64,000 nt of DNA, taken from contig NC_083873.1 of NCBI RefSeq assembly GCF_032452875.1, positions 76,877,987-76,941,986 of the forward strand, written 5' to 3'. A model generated the notes under the pieces. The model had not been told where the DNA came from. It saw nothing but the letters and a program-made list of their open reading frames with translations, and searched no databases. This stretch comes from Bos javanicus (Eukaryota; Chordata; Mammalia; Artiodactyla; Bovidae). The position numbers and the translations under genes were made by a program. Of this stretch, positions 1 to 11,268 are shown piece after piece (position 1 is the first letter of the stretch; each line of letters opens with the position of its first letter).

Positions 1-558
1 GGTCTTAGTCCCAGCCTAAGTTCATGGAATAGTGACTGATGTTTCTGCCACACCACACAAAAGCATCCCAACTCACCTCCAGGTCTAGACACCCAAAGAG
101 TCATTTAGTCAGAGCAAAAAAATAATTCCTCTTCCACCTCACTTAAAGCTTACTTTTTAATTTTCTGTGCCAGAATCTTCCTCTATTCAAGATCACTGTG
201 AGTGGGAAAGTTAATTCAAGAAAAACTCCATTTTGGGAATAGGTAAACATGGCCAAGCATAGCAGTACATATGACTGTCTGCATCTGAATTAGTCATGTG
301 CAGGATCAACAGCTGTTACCATGAGGCACTTGCTGCCTTCTGGACTTTGTGTGTGGTCCTTCTGCAAGAGGCAAGGATCAGCCTTGGAGTTCACTCTATG
401 ATCTTCTGCCCAAAGTATCCACATCTCCAGAAAGTACAAAAATTTACTAGCAATGTGCAATCTCACTTCAGACAAAGGAATGATATATTTATTTCTTTTA
501 AAAAATAGTGATAATCTCAGAGACATATTCATCACCAATACTAAGCCACTGACTAGAT
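1..558. other. unclassified non-repeat sequence
   Basis: I recognise no repeat or gene here. Two overlapping reading frames of 82 and 70 codons lie on opposite strands at 290-538 and 296-508. Neither has a recognisable domain or a splice-site context, and both look like chance frames. Confidence 0.5.
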
Positions 559-777
559 GTGTGTTTAGTTGCTACGGCCTTGTCCAACTCTTTGCAACTC
601 TATGGACTACAGCCCACCAGGCTCCTCTGTCTATGGGGTTATCCCCTCAAGAATTCTATAGAGGGTTGCCTTTTCTTCCTCCAAAGGATCTTGCTGACCC
701 AGGGATCAAACTCGTGTCTCCTGTATCTCCTTCATTACAGACAGATTCTTTACCGCTAAGCCACTTGGGCAACCCTG
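559..777 (-). mobile_element. Bov-tA SINE
   Basis: A complete tRNA-headed SINE in reverse orientation. It runs from the Bov-A body (GTCCAACTCTTTGCAACTC) to the tRNA-like head (ACCGCTAAGCCACTTGGG). It is flanked by a direct repeat CTGACTAGAT at 549-558 and 778-787, a 10-bp target-site duplication that sets the ends. The body is noticeably diverged. The head is a relic of a Pol III promoter and is not a tRNA gene. Confidence 0.93.
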
Positions 778-824
778 CTGACTAGATATGAGATTCCCTT
801 TTAAAAGTTTACTTATATTACTTT

Positions 825-945
825 ATCTTCCCAAATATTATTGTCCCCACTTTACTGAGGAAGAAAACTGAGATTGGGAAATGTTCACTAACTTGCATAA
901 GCAGAAGCAAAATCATACGTTAGCAAATAGTTTACTTAGCCTCAC
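825..945 (-). mobile_element. MIR SINE remnant
   Basis: The stretch CCCCACTTTACTGAGGAAG...AACTGAGATTGGGAAATG...ACTTGCATAAG follows the reverse complement of the MIR core (CCCATTTTACAGATGAGGAAACTGAGGC...TAACTTGCCCAAG). It is heavily diverged, as expected of a mammal-wide element. Confidence 0.6.
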
Positions 946-2594
946 AGTCCAAAATGTTTTCATTCGGGTGAACATTACATCACACTTTTCTCCCAGAACA
1001 ATGCATAATTCATAAGTGATTCTTGCTTTACATTTGTGCAATTAAAGGCCCAATCAGGAGGCTTTCCCTGAGTGAAGGAACAATTAGCTCCTGAGGAGTT
1101 TTCAAGTCTTTACCCATTAAAGAAGCTACCTGTAGCTTTTATGTGACAGTTTTTATGGCTTCTACCTATCAAGATTTCAGAACACACTGTTAGAAAATCT
1201 TGCAAGTCTAAGAAAAGACTTGCTCAGGAACCATCTTAGCCTCATCCGACTTAAGATTTGAGTTATCTAAAGCTACTTGTTCTAATTCCACACTTACCAA
1301 GCAAGCTTTTGATTAGGAATTGGTTTCCCATGTGGTTCTGTAACAGAATGTGCTGATCAAAAGGATTTTAGAGTATTTATGATTTCTGTGACAATACTTT
1401 CTTATGGCAAAGTGGCTATAATTTAATAAGTGACTTAGATTATAATGTGACTTCCCATGCTATTTACCAAGAAACTGCAGTGATCATGCAAACTCAGGTG
1501 TTCTCAAGTATGCAATAATTAAATTTGTCGTTAAAAATTAACATGTTGATATCCTGGGACCTTGGAAAAGGACTAAACACAGAAACCAGAAACCTCCCTG
1601 GCCACTTTGGTTCAAAGACACTAGGCCAATAGTAAAAGATGAAAAGACTGAAAATTAAATTGTGTGAAATTCAAATCTGAAACAGATGTTGACAAGGAGA
1701 AACTATAAGATGTTAAGGATGATGTTTAGAAATTTATTTGCTTAAGCCGAGAATACATTTGATAATTTTGCCCCACAAAAGGAAACTTTTAGAAAATAAT
1801 CCATAAGAAATTAATTTGAAATTTCTTACATGATATTATACAGAGTCAGGCACTACGAATAAAGAAATTGAATTCAACTGAAATCACTGAAGGGAGAGAA
1901 ACTTAAGAAGCAAAGGCTAATATAAGATTTCATGTTTGAGAGCTGTGGGAAATGGGTGTGCTTCCAAAAGTGATGAAAAATTCAAAATGGAAATAAATAG
2001 ATTTTGTTTTCTGAAGTTTTATCTCTCTCTTTTCCAATTTTGATGGAATTGATTCTGACAGATATCTTCTTTTGAACACCTGTGTGAGTCCAGTGCTTTA
2101 CTAGGTGCTGGATAAAATGTAAGGGGGAAATGAAAATGCTTCCAGTTGATATGAAGCTTTAAATGCTATTGAATACACAATATAAATATGCATATATTTC
2201 AAAACAAGACTGTAAAAATGAAAAAAACATGATATAAATTGCAAGTTCATTATATATTCAGAATAGAGAGACATAAAACAGACTAGAATTATAAAAAAAT
2301 TCTTGAAGGAGACAGCATTGGATATCATTACTTCATGGATGTTTTTAGACATCAGCATCATGAGACACAAAAAGATAGCTAAGTCATGTAGAAATTGTAG
2401 AAGAAACTTTGGAATAATTATAGCCTACTCTCCTTCCTCACTCCAAAAATAACATGTATGTAACTCTTCGCAAAATCATTGTGAATTGAAAAATTCTGTG
2501 ACCAAGAAGTGACTGGAGACTTTGTTAGACATGCTCTGGTGACCGTTAATGATCAAAAGTTTGAGGATAATTATACTAGCTTCCAAATTTGCTA

Positions 2595-2598
<4 letters not shown>
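946..2598. other. unclassified AT-rich sequence
   Basis: I recognise no repeat family, gene or RNA here. The frames are short. The longest is an 89-codon minus frame at 2101-2370 with a hydrophobic, AT-driven composition and no domain. Confidence 0.5.

Positions 2599-2633
<35 letters not shown>
2599..2633. repeat. (CA)n microsatellite
   Basis: An uninterrupted run of about 17 CA units. A perfect dinucleotide run of this length is normally length-polymorphic. Confidence 0.98.
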
Positions 2634-2634
<1 letters not shown>

Positions 2635-3420
2635 TCAGAAAATCAGATGAAAACTCTAGCCACCTCTGGAGTTGCATTTCTTTTGCTCACTGCCTACAGC
2701 TAGGCAGTTACCTGTGGAGGTAACTTTCAGTTAGAAGAAAGTGCCATGAAAATATCAATTAGATTCAGATGCTACTCATACTAGAGTATTCCTTTTTAAT
2801 TATCATCTTGTTACATTTGGGGTTATAGAAAATCCTCAGCTTACAACAGTTCCATGACCCAAGTCTGATGATCCTTCTGGAATTAATTACATTCAAAGCA
2901 TTTGATTAAGACTGATTTCTCTAACATATTAGAAATATTCTACTTTAAGGATAAAGAAGGCTGAAAATGATGGGTTGTTATTGTCATTGTTCAGTCACTA
3001 AATCCTGTCCCATTCTTTGTGACCCCAGGGATTCCAACATACCAGGTTCCTCTGTCCTCCACTATCTTCAGGAGTTCAGACAAGTTCATACCCATTGAGT
3101 CGGTGATACCGTCTAACCATCTTATCCTCTGCTGCCTCTTTCTCCTTTTTCCTTCAGTCTTTCCCAGCATCAGCGTCTTTCCTAGTGACTTGGCTCTTCA
3201 ATCAGGTGGCCAAAGTATTGGAGCTTCAGCTTCAGCATCAGTACTTCCAATAAATATTCAGGACTGATTTTCTTTAGGATTGACTGTTTTGATCTCCTTG
3301 AAGTCCAAGGGACTCTCAAGAGTCCTCTCCAGCACCACAACTCAAAAGCATCAATTCTTTGGCACTCAGCCTTCTTTTTTTTTTTTTGCAAGTCAACTAT
3401 ACTTTAATAAAATTTAAAAA

Positions 3421-3960
3421 TATTTTTTTAAAAACTGGTCTGCAAACTTCATAAATGTCAAGGTCAAGAAAATGAAGGAAAGACCAAAGAATTCTTCCAT
3501 ACTGATGGAGAGTAAAGAACAAAGACAATAAATGCAACACATTGTTTGAACTGGATTCTTTTTTCTATAAGGGATATATTAAGACAGTAGGTGAAGTTTG
3601 AGGATTAGATGGTAGTAATCTATTTATCATGATTGTGCTAAGTCACTTCAGTCCTGTCTGACTCCATGCGACCACATGGACTGCAGCCTGCCAGGTTCCT
3701 CTGTCCATGGGATTCTCCAGGCAGTAACACTGGAGTGGGTTGCCATTTCCCTCTCCAGGGTAGCACAGCACATTTATTATGATTATTCAGGGGGAAATGT
3801 CCCTATAGGATACACACACAAAAGTATTCATGGGTGACAGTGCATTATGACAGCAGTTTACTCTCAAATGGCTTAGGAAAAAAAATTAATTATACTGCAC
3901 ATGCAACTTTCCTGTAAGTTTGAGATTGACTTTCAAATAGAAACTAAAACAAAACTATGG
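3421..3960 (+). mobile_element. ancient L1M-type 3' UTR (split by a SINE)
   Basis: The text follows the mammal-wide L1M 3' end: GTAAAGAACAAAGACAATAA, AAGACAGTAGGTGAAGTTTG, TTACTCTCAAATGGCTTAGG, and finally CAACTTTCCTGTAAGTTTGAG. It is strongly diverged. A Bov-A SINE separates 3421-3634 from 3772-3960. The whole lies inside the retrocopy-like block, so it probably came along as passenger DNA. Confidence 0.65.
3635..3771 (-). mobile_element. Bov-A type SINE monomer
   Basis: A reverse-oriented Bov-A unit (GTGCTAAGTCACTTCAGTCC ... GGAGTGGGTTGCCATTTCCC). It is flanked by ATTTATCATGATT (3622-3634) and ATTTATTATGATT (3772-3784), a 13-bp TSD with one mismatch. It inserted into the old L1M tail. Confidence 0.9.
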
Positions 3961-4120
3961 AGAAATATCTTTACCAATAGATTAAATGTTCAGAATCCTA
4001 TGAATAAAGAAACTTTTTTTTAAAGGAGGAGGAGATTTTTTCATTAAGGTACAGTTGATTTACAATGTTTCAGGTATACTGAAAGTGATCAGTTATATAT
4101 GTGTACATATACACACATAA

Positions 4121-4224
4121 AGACTTCTCTGTAGTTCATACATACAGAATCTGCCTGCAATGCAGGAAACCCAGGTTTGATTCCTGTGTTGGGAAGATCC
4201 TCTGGAGAAGGGAATGGCAACTGA
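4121..4224 (+). mobile_element. Bov-tA SINE, head half only
   Basis: The tRNA-like head and first Bov-A bases are present (GAATCTGCCTGCAATGCAGG, GGAAGATCCTCTGGAGAAGG). The copy stops at GGCAACTGA, exactly at the edge of the BovB-splitting insertion. Truncation at that point fits the 5' end of an incomplete reverse transcript of the opposite strand. Confidence 0.8.
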
Positions 4225-4698
4225 CTTCTTTATGGTCTAGTTCTCACATCTATACATGACTACTGGAAAAAAATATAGCTTTGATGAAATGGACCTTTGT
4301 CGGCAAAACAATGTCTCTGCTTTTTAATACAATGTCTAGATTTGTCAGAGCTTTCCTTCCAAGGAGCGGCATCTTTTAATTTCATGGCTACAGATACTGT
4401 TCAAAGTGATTTGGGAGCCCCAAAATTAAAATTTGCCACTGTTTCCATTCCCCCCATCTGTTTGCCATGGAGTGATGGGACTGGATGTTAAGATCTTAGT
4501 TTTTTGAATGTTGAGTTTCAAGTCACCTTTTCCTCTCCTTTTTCACCTTCATCAAGAGGCTCTTTAGTTCCTCTTCACTCTCTGCCATTAGAGTGGTATC
4601 ATTTGTATATCTGAGGTTGTTAATATTTCTCCTGGCAATCTTGATTCCAGCTTGGGATTTATCCAGGCTGGCATTTGGCATGATGTACACTGCATATA

Positions 4699-4900
4699 GG
4701 TCTTCCCAGGTGACTCAGTGATAAAGAATCCACCTGCAGTATAGGAGACAGAAGTTCTATCCCTGGGTTGGTAATATACCTTGGAGAAGGAAATGGCAAC
4801 ACGTTTCAGTATTTTTGCCTGGAAAATCCTATGGACAGCAGAGCCTGGTGGGATACAGTCTATTGGGTTGCAAGAGTTGTACAGAGTGACAAAACAACAT
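4699..4900 (+). mobile_element. Bov-tA SINE inside BovB
   Basis: A full head-and-body SINE from TCTTCCCAGGTGACTCAGTG to the GACAAAACAACA tail. The BovB consensus continues on both sides (GCATATA before, AAGTTAAATAAGCAGG after). The 11 bases after it (ACTCTACGTGG-like) look like a decayed TSD of the bases before it. Confidence 0.88.
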
Positions 4901-5275
4901 CTCTACGTGGAAGTTAAATAAGCAGGATGATAATAAACAACCTTGTCATACTCCTTTCCCAATATTGAGCCAATCAGTTGTTGCATGTTTGGTTCTGACT
5001 GTTACTTCTTGACCCAATACAGGTTTCTCAGGAGACAGGTAAAGTGGTGTGGTCCTTACATCTCTAAGAATTTTTCCACAGTTTATTGTGATCCTCCCAG
5101 TCAAAGGCATTAGCTTGGTCAATGAAACAGAAGTAGATGCTTTTCTGGAAATTGATGGGTACTTGGTCAAAATTACAATATCTTACAATTTTACTCCATT
5201 TGTTGATAAAAGTTTTAATGTCTGTAATGAACTTTAACAGCATATAAGGTACTAAATAAGAGTAAAGTGTCATCG

Positions 5276-8236
5276 TCAGATCAGATCAGATTAGTCACTC
5301 AATCATGTCTGACTCTTTGTGACCCCATGAATTGCAGCACACCAGGCCTCCCTGTCCATCACCAACTCCCAGAGTTCACCGAGACTCACGTCTATCGAGT
5401 CAATGATGCCATCCAGCCATCTAATCCTCTGTCATCTCCTCCTGCCCCCAATCCCTCCCAGCATCAGAGTCTTTTCCAATAAGTCAACTCTTTGCATGAG
5501 GTGGCCAAAGTACTGGAGTTTCAGCTTTAGCATCATTCCTTCCAAAGAAATCCCAGGGCTGATCTCCTTCAGAATGGACTGGTTGGATCTCCTTGCAGTC
5601 CAAGGGACTCTCAAGACTCTTCTCCAACACCACAGTTCAAAAGCATCAATTCTTCGATGCTCAGCTTTCTTCGCAGTCCAACTCTCACATCCATACATGA
5701 CCACAGGAAAAACCATAGCCTTGACTAGACGAAACTTTGTTGGCAAAGTAATGTCTCTGCTTTTGAATATGTTATCTAGGTTGATCATAACTTTCCTTCC
5801 AAGGAGTAAGCATCTTTTAATTTCATGGCTGCAGTCACCATCTGCAGTGATTTTGGAGCCCAGAAAAATAAAGACTGACACTGTTTCCACTGTTTCCCCA
5901 TCTGTTTCCCATGAAGTGATGGGACCGGATGCCATGATCTTCATTTTCTGAAGATCATGTTGAGCTTTAAGCCAACCTTTTCACTCTCCACTTTCAGTTT
6001 CATCAAGAGGCTTTTGAGTTCCTCTTCACTTTCTGCCATAAGGGTGGTGTCTTCTGCATATCTGAGGTTGTTGATATTTCTCCCAGCAATCTTGATTCCA
6101 GCTTGTGTTTCTTCCAGCCCAGCGTTTCTCATGATGTACTCTGCATATAAGTTAAATAAACAGGGTGACAATATACAGCCTTGATGTACTCCTTTTTCTA
6201 TTTGGAACCAGTCTGTTGTTCCATGTCCAGTTCTAACTGTTGCTTCCTGACCTGCATACAGATTTTCAAGAGGCAGATCAGGTGCTCTGGTATTCCCATC
6301 TCTTTCAGAATTTTCCACAGTTTATTGTGATCCACACAGTCAAAGGCTATGGCATAGTCAATAAAGCAGAAATAGATGTTTTTCTGGAACTCTCTTGCTC
6401 TTTCCATGATCCAGCGGATGTTGGCAATTTGATCTCTGCTTCCTTTGCCTTTTCTAAAACCAGCTTGAACATCAGGAAGTTCACAGTTCACATATTGCTG
6501 AAGCCTGGCTTGGAGAATTTTGAGCATTACTTTACTAGCGTGTGAGATGAGTGCAATTGTGCGGTAGTTAAGCATTCTTTGGCATTGCCTTTTTTGGGAT
6601 TGGAATGAAAACTGACCTTTTCCAGTCCTGTGGCCACTGCTGAGTTTTCCAATTTGCTGGCATATTGAGTGTGGCACTTTCACAGCATCATCTTCTAGGA
6701 TTTGAAATTGCTAAATTGGAATTATATCACCTCCACTAGCTTTGTTCGTAGTGATGCTTTCTAAGGCCCACTTGACTTCACATTCCAGGATGTCTGGCTC
6801 TAGGTGAGTGATCACACCATCGTGATTATCTGGGTCGTGAAGATCTTTTTTGTACAGTTCTGTGTATTCGTGCCATCTCTTCTTAATGTCTTCTGCTTCT
6901 GTTAGGTCCATACCATTTCTGTCCTTTATCGAGCCCATCTTTGCATGAAATGTTCCTTTGGTATCTCTGATTTTCTTGAAGAGATCTCTAGTCTTTCCCA
7001 TTCTGTTGTTTTCCTCTATTTCTTTGCATCGATTGCTGAAGAAGGCTTTCTTATCTCTTCTTGTTATTCTTTGGAACTCTGCATTCAGATGTTTATATCT
7101 TTCCTTTTTCCTTTGCTTTTCGCTTCTCTTCTTTTCACAGCTATTTGAAAGGCCTCCCCAGACAGCCATTTTGCTTTTTTGCATTTCTTTTCCATGGGGA
7201 TGGTCTTGATCCCTGTCTCCTGTACAATGTCACAAACCTCCATCCATAGTTCATCAGGTACTCTATCAGATTTAGTCCCTTAAATCTATTTCTCACTTCC
7301 ACTGTATAATCATAAGGGACTGGATTTAGGTCATACCTGAATGGTCTAGTGGTCTTCCCTACCTTCTTCAATTTAAGTCTGAATTTGGCAATAAGGAGTT
7401 CATGGGCTGAGCCACAGTCAGCTCCTGGTCTTGTTTTTGCTGACTGTATAGAGCTTCTCCATCTTTGGCTGCAAAGACTGTAATCAATCTGATTTTGGTG
7501 TTGACCATCTGGTGATATCCATGTGTAGAGTCTTCTCTTGTATTGTTGGAAGAGGGTGTTTGTTATGACCAGTGCATTTTCTTGGCAAAACTCTATCAGT
7601 CTTTGCCCTGCTTCATTCCATATTCCAAGGCCAAATTTGCCTGTTACTCCAGGTGTTTCTTGACTTCCTACTTTTGCATTCCAGTCCCCTATAATGAAAA
7701 GGACATATTTTTTGGGTGTTAGTTCTAAAAGGTCTTGTAGGTCTACATTGAACCGTTAAACTTCAGCTTCTTCAGCGTTACTCATTGGGGCATAGACTTG
7801 GATTACTGTGATATTGAATGGTTTGCCTTGGAAATGAACAGAGATCATTCTGTCGATTTTGAGATTGCATCCATGTACTGCATTTCAGACTCTCTTGTTG
7901 ACCATGATGGCTACTCCACTTCTAAAGGATTCCTGCCTGCAGTAGTAGATATAATGGTCACCTGAGTTAAATTCACCCATTCTAGTCCATTTCAGTTCAC
8001 TGATTCCTAGAATGTCGACATTCACTCATGCCATCTCTTGTTTGACCACTTCCAATTTGCCTTGATTCATGGACCTGACACTCCAGGTTCCTACGCAATA
8101 TTGCTCTTTACAGCATCGGACCTTGCTTCTATCACCAGTCATATCCACAGCTGGGTATTGTTTTTGCTTTGGCTCCATCCCTTCATTCTTTCTGAAGTTA
8201 TTTCTCCACTGATCTCCAGTAGCACGTTGGGCACCT
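5276..8236 (-). mobile_element. BovB LINE, nearly full length, inactive
   Basis: Reading the minus strand, this copy begins near the end of the BovB 5' UTR (complement of CAGTAGCACGTTGGGCACC), carries the AP-like endonuclease and reverse transcriptase, and ends in the short tandem tail typical of RTE elements. Here the tail is a run of TCAGA units at 5276-5292 in place of the usual TTCAG. Compared with a full BovB of roughly 3.2-3.8 kb only the 5' UTR is missing. I could not find a convincing TSD. Confidence 0.95.
5432..8000 (-). pseudogene. BovB ORF2 remnant (endonuclease + reverse transcriptase)
   Basis: The ORF is split over several frames: linker 7141-7371 and 6711-7184, RT fingers and motif A 6198-6683 (FIDYAIAFDCVDHNKLWK), RT palm 5941-6318, C-terminal domain 5432-5944. 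Key residues are damaged. The RT motif C reads YAED, with the first catalytic aspartate of YADD replaced. In the endonuclease the conserved SDHELL reads SAHELL (near 7403). In-frame stops and shifts separate the blocks. It cannot be functional. The plus-strand frames over the same DNA (for example 5403-5951) are antisense shadows. Confidence 0.9.
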
Positions 8237-9611
8237 TACAACAGATTGAAAATCACATAAAACTTCTATTTTATTTAGTTAAAAAGAAATATTTATATAT
8301 TTTGTCATTAAGAAAGTTGGATCAAGGGTAGATAAAAATTTGAATAATCTAAACAGCTTAAGGTCCTGCCCCAAAATGCTAATATTCTGACTAGAAATGA
8401 AACCAAGATTAAAACACAAAGCCAAACACAACTTAAATGTTCTTAGAGAAAAGTAAAATGCCTTTTGAAATTTGAATTTGCACACTAAGGCAGGCAATCA
8501 TATACAATATTGGAAAGTCAAAGCTATCAAGCAAGAAAAAAGCTTACCATTTAGAAATAATACTTCAGAATGTAACAGAGTTTAAAAGAACACTTTAAAT
8601 GTTGTTAGGCCATTTTTGTGTCCTCTCTCATGAGTTGGTATATTGTCAGACTCTTTTCCAAAAAAATACAGATATTTTATTCCCATTTTATTTTTCCTCT
8701 AGTTGGAGAAAAGCAGAAGGAAAAAACTCAAATTGTCCTACATTTTTTTTTACAGAAACACACCAGCACCTCTATTCTCTAATTCCTCTTTCCAATAGGA
8801 AGGTATAGCAAGTAAGTTAATATTCTTATTAATCTAAAGGCATTCTGCATGGTGGATTCTTCCAGCAGAACTGAATTAGATACAGGAAGCGCTGAGTGGT
8901 GGAAGGAATTATCAGGGCGCTTGTAAAATTTAAGTAATCTATTTGTTGTGGTTTGGTACATTTTTGATCAATGTCAATAACAAGACCACACATTTCTATA
9001 TGTGAATGATAAATTAGATATAAGTCCAAGAGAGAATATCTTTACTAAATAAAAATACAACATCTTCAGGTTTGGTTAGCCTGAGCTTCTGTATGTAAGC
9101 CAAATGTAAAATGTTTGAGTGAGAGAAACAGAGGAATAATATTCCTATTAGAGATGGGAGAACTCAATTCAGAGTCACAAACCATTCTAGTGCTAGTGCT
9201 AGTCCAGACTCAGCTGCTCACTATTTAAAATACTTACACCTTGAAACCCAGGTGTCTAACTCCCAAAATGAAAGATTCTTATACAATTCTGAATTTACAT
9301 GATAATATTATAATAGATTTTGTTGGACCTTTTTTATATTAAAAATTAATTAGAAAAATGGAAATTATGCATAACTAAAAAGAGAACCTATTATATTGGA
9401 AAACTTTATAAAGGTATGTTTGTAGTCATATGTTTTTGAGGGCAAAAAGAAATTTCTCTTGAGAATATAATAAATAAATCTTTAAGTATAGGACACGGTT
9501 TTATTCTGTTTTTGCTTTTATTATACTATAAACATTTAGTATATGTTCAACTACTCTGACAATGGACCAATTAGTTACATCTTTCTGTTGCAAGATTCAC
9601 AAATATAGCTT
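8237..9611. other. unclassified AT-rich sequence
   Basis: No repeat family, gene or RNA recognised. Frames are under 100 codons and lack domains. Confidence 0.5.
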
Positions 9612-9622
9612 TGTGGCCCATA

Positions 9623-9950
9623 GTGAGCTAGTGAAAGTCATTCAGTCGTGTCCAACTCTTTGCCATTCCATGGACTGTCCATGGAATTCTCCAGGCCAGA
9701 ATACTGTAGTGGGTAGCCTTTGCCTTCTCCAGGGGATCTTCCCAACCCAGGAATTGAACCCAGGTCTTGCATTGCAGGCAGATTCTCTACCAGCTGAGCC
9801 ACAGGGAAGCCCCATTATACTGACGTAGGTAGCCTATCCCTTCTCCAGTGGATCTTCCTGACTTAGGAATGCAACTGGGGTCTCTTGCATCACAGGTGAG
9901 TTCTTTACCAACTTATCTATCAGGGAAGCCCTACTATACTATGTATAGTA
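9623..9950 (-). mobile_element. two-headed Bov-tA SINE
   Basis: In SINE sense (minus strand) this carries a tRNA-like head (about 9931-9824), a second head (about 9813-9690) and a single Bov-A body (to 9628). One perfect 11-bp TSD, TGTGGCCCATA, flanks the whole at 9612-9622 and 9951-9961. So the double-headed unit inserted as one molecule, not as two SINEs. The same arrangement recurs at 24183-24517. Confidence 0.88.
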
Positions 9951-9961
9951 TGTGGCCCATA

Positions 9962-10344
9962 CTACTCAGTTATTCTCGGTTATTTAAATTTCATTTTTTA
10001 TAAATAAAAATATATCAGAAAATAACATTATTATTTTTTCTTTCAAAAATGCTGGTATACCAAATAGTAAATGCTGTGTCCTACAAATCCAACAAAAAAA
10101 TTTACTCAATCATATAAACATTGGCAAAATTGTGTGTTTTATCCAGGGAGAGAAGTAGTCATTACATAATGTGAGGAAATCAGAGGTCTATGTCACTCAT
10201 TTTGACAGTGCAGCATGATTAGTCCTTTGTGAAATCTACACTGGTTTAGGACTGATTATCACTTTTCTTCTTTCAGCAAACAATTTGGTCCAGTCAACCA
10301 GCAAAGAACTTTTTATCAAGCCACTGTTAAAATAAGCCTGTTTA
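9962..10344. other. unclassified AT-rich sequence
   Basis: Nothing recognised between two SINEs. Confidence 0.5.
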
Positions 10345-10356
10345 TATGTACTGTAA

Positions 10357-10569
10357 GGCTTCCTTGGTGGCCAATGGTAAAGAATCTGCCTACCAAGGCA
10401 GGAGACTTGGGTTAGATCTCTGGATGAAGAAGATCCCCTGGAGAAGGAAATGGCAACCCACTCCAATATTCTTGCCTGGGATATCCCATGGACAGAGCAG
10501 CCTGGTAGGCTAGAACCTGTGGGGTAGCAAAAGAGTCAGACACCATTTAGTGACTAAAAAACAACAATA
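10357..10569 (+). mobile_element. Bov-tA SINE
   Basis: Head (GGCTTCCTTGGTGGCCAATG) and Bov-A body run to the ACTAAAAAACAACA tail. The flanks TATGTACTGTAA (10345-10356) and TATCTACTGTAA (10570-10581) form a 12-bp TSD with one mismatch. Confidence 0.93.
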
Positions 10570-10589
10570 TATCTACTGTAACATTCAAC

Positions 10590-11136
10590 CTCCAAGAGAG
10601 CCCCCCAAAATTATCACGTCCTAGTGTTTCTGGCCTTGTATAACTCCCATCACATTAGATAGAGCTGATATATGTATCTAATGGAGAATTAAGAATATGA
10701 CAGAGTGAATTCTGAGACTAAGTCATAAAAGACAGTGGCTTCTGTCTTACACTTTCTCTTGGACTGCTTTCTGCATGAGAAGTTAGCTATTATATATAGA
10801 TGATATATTGATGCATTCATACCCATGAAAATGTCCAAATGGAGAAAAGTAAAGCATCCTGACAACAGCCAATGAAGAACTAAGACCTTCTCCAGAGAGC
10901 AGTGATGTTGAATGAACTATCTTGGAAGAGAATCCTCCAGTCCTTGTCAAGTCTTCAAATGAATACAATTCTAGCCAACCTCCTAATTGCAAACTTCTAA
11001 GAGCTCTGTCATCAGAACCACCCAACTGAACTGCACCTAGATTCCTGACCCTCTAATTCTAAAATAATAAATGTTTATAGTTTTAATTAGCTAATTTAGG
11101 GAGTAATTCATTATACAATAATAGATAACTAGTACT
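10590..11136 (+). mobile_element. MLT1-type (ERVL-MaLR) solo LTR
   Basis: Landmarks of a mammal-wide MaLR LTR appear in order: CTGAGACTAAGTCATAAAAG, TCTCTTGGACTGCTTTCTGC, TCTTGGAAGAGAATCCTCCAG, GAACCACCCAACTGAACTGC, AATAAA at 11066-11071, and AATAATAGATAACTAGTAC at the end. No internal retroviral genes adjoin it. It is highly diverged. The exact MLT1 subfamily was not determined. Confidence 0.78.
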
Positions 11137-11268
11137 ATTAAAAACTTTGATTTTGTTGTTTAAAAAGTTTTTTGTCAACACCACTTCATCATACACACAC
11201 ATATACACATGCATTCACATGCACTTTTACAAATGCATATGGAAAGCATATTCTAAAAGTTATTTTTT

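Larger units (their letters stand above)
3377..4224 (-). mobile_element. retrocopy-like insertion in BovB: L1 3' end plus possible 3' transduction
   Basis: This block splits the BovB between adjacent consensus positions. CTTCTT at 3371-3376 and 4225-4230 is a candidate short TSD. The left edge is a 13-T run (3375-3387), so the inserted strand is minus and polyadenylated. On that strand the order is: antisense Bov-tA fragment, L1 3' UTR end in sense (about 4120-4013), then about 600 bp holding an antisense ancient L1M tail, an ATTAAA signal (complement of 3402-3407), and the poly(A). An old L1M cannot have inserted into a younger BovB, so copying of flanking DNA by L1 read-through explains it best. 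That mechanism is inference. Confidence 0.55.
2976..5152 (-). mobile_element. BovB LINE, 5'-truncated, interrupted by two later insertions
   Basis: A single minus-strand BovB (RTE clade) now in pieces: 3' end and RT C-terminus at 2976-3376, more RT at 4231-4698, RT palm and fingers at 4911-5152. The pieces are consecutive in BovB order. The outer ends are flanked by the 8-bp direct repeat TGATGGGT at 2968-2975 and 5153-5160, which shows they arrived as one element. The interruptions are a retrocopy-like block (3377-4224) and a Bov-tA (4699-4900). The RT frame is destroyed by indels and stops. The 5' end is truncated inside the RT fingers; the endonuclease region is absent. Confidence 0.88.

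Noticed and set aside
2599..2633. (CA)n and other short tandem arrays as CRISPR-like
   Set aside because: No spacer-repeat structure, and the window is from a mammal.
2979..5152. two separate BovB fragments (2976-3376 and 4231-5152)
   Set aside because: Adjacent consensus breakpoints and one outer TSD (TGATGGGT) argue for a single interrupted element.
5403..5951. 182-codon plus-strand frame
   Set aside because: It lies antisense to the BovB RT C-terminus and has no independent domain. The same antisense frame recurs at 16590-17030, 28997-29566, 46515-46883, 56615-57220 and 61393-61887, as expected of a consensus shadow.
9690..9931. tRNA-like segments (box A/B words) as tRNA genes
   Set aside because: They are SINE heads with decayed acceptor stems, joined to Bov-A bodies and flanked by TSDs. 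The same applies to all Bov-tA, CHR-1 and CHR-2 copies.
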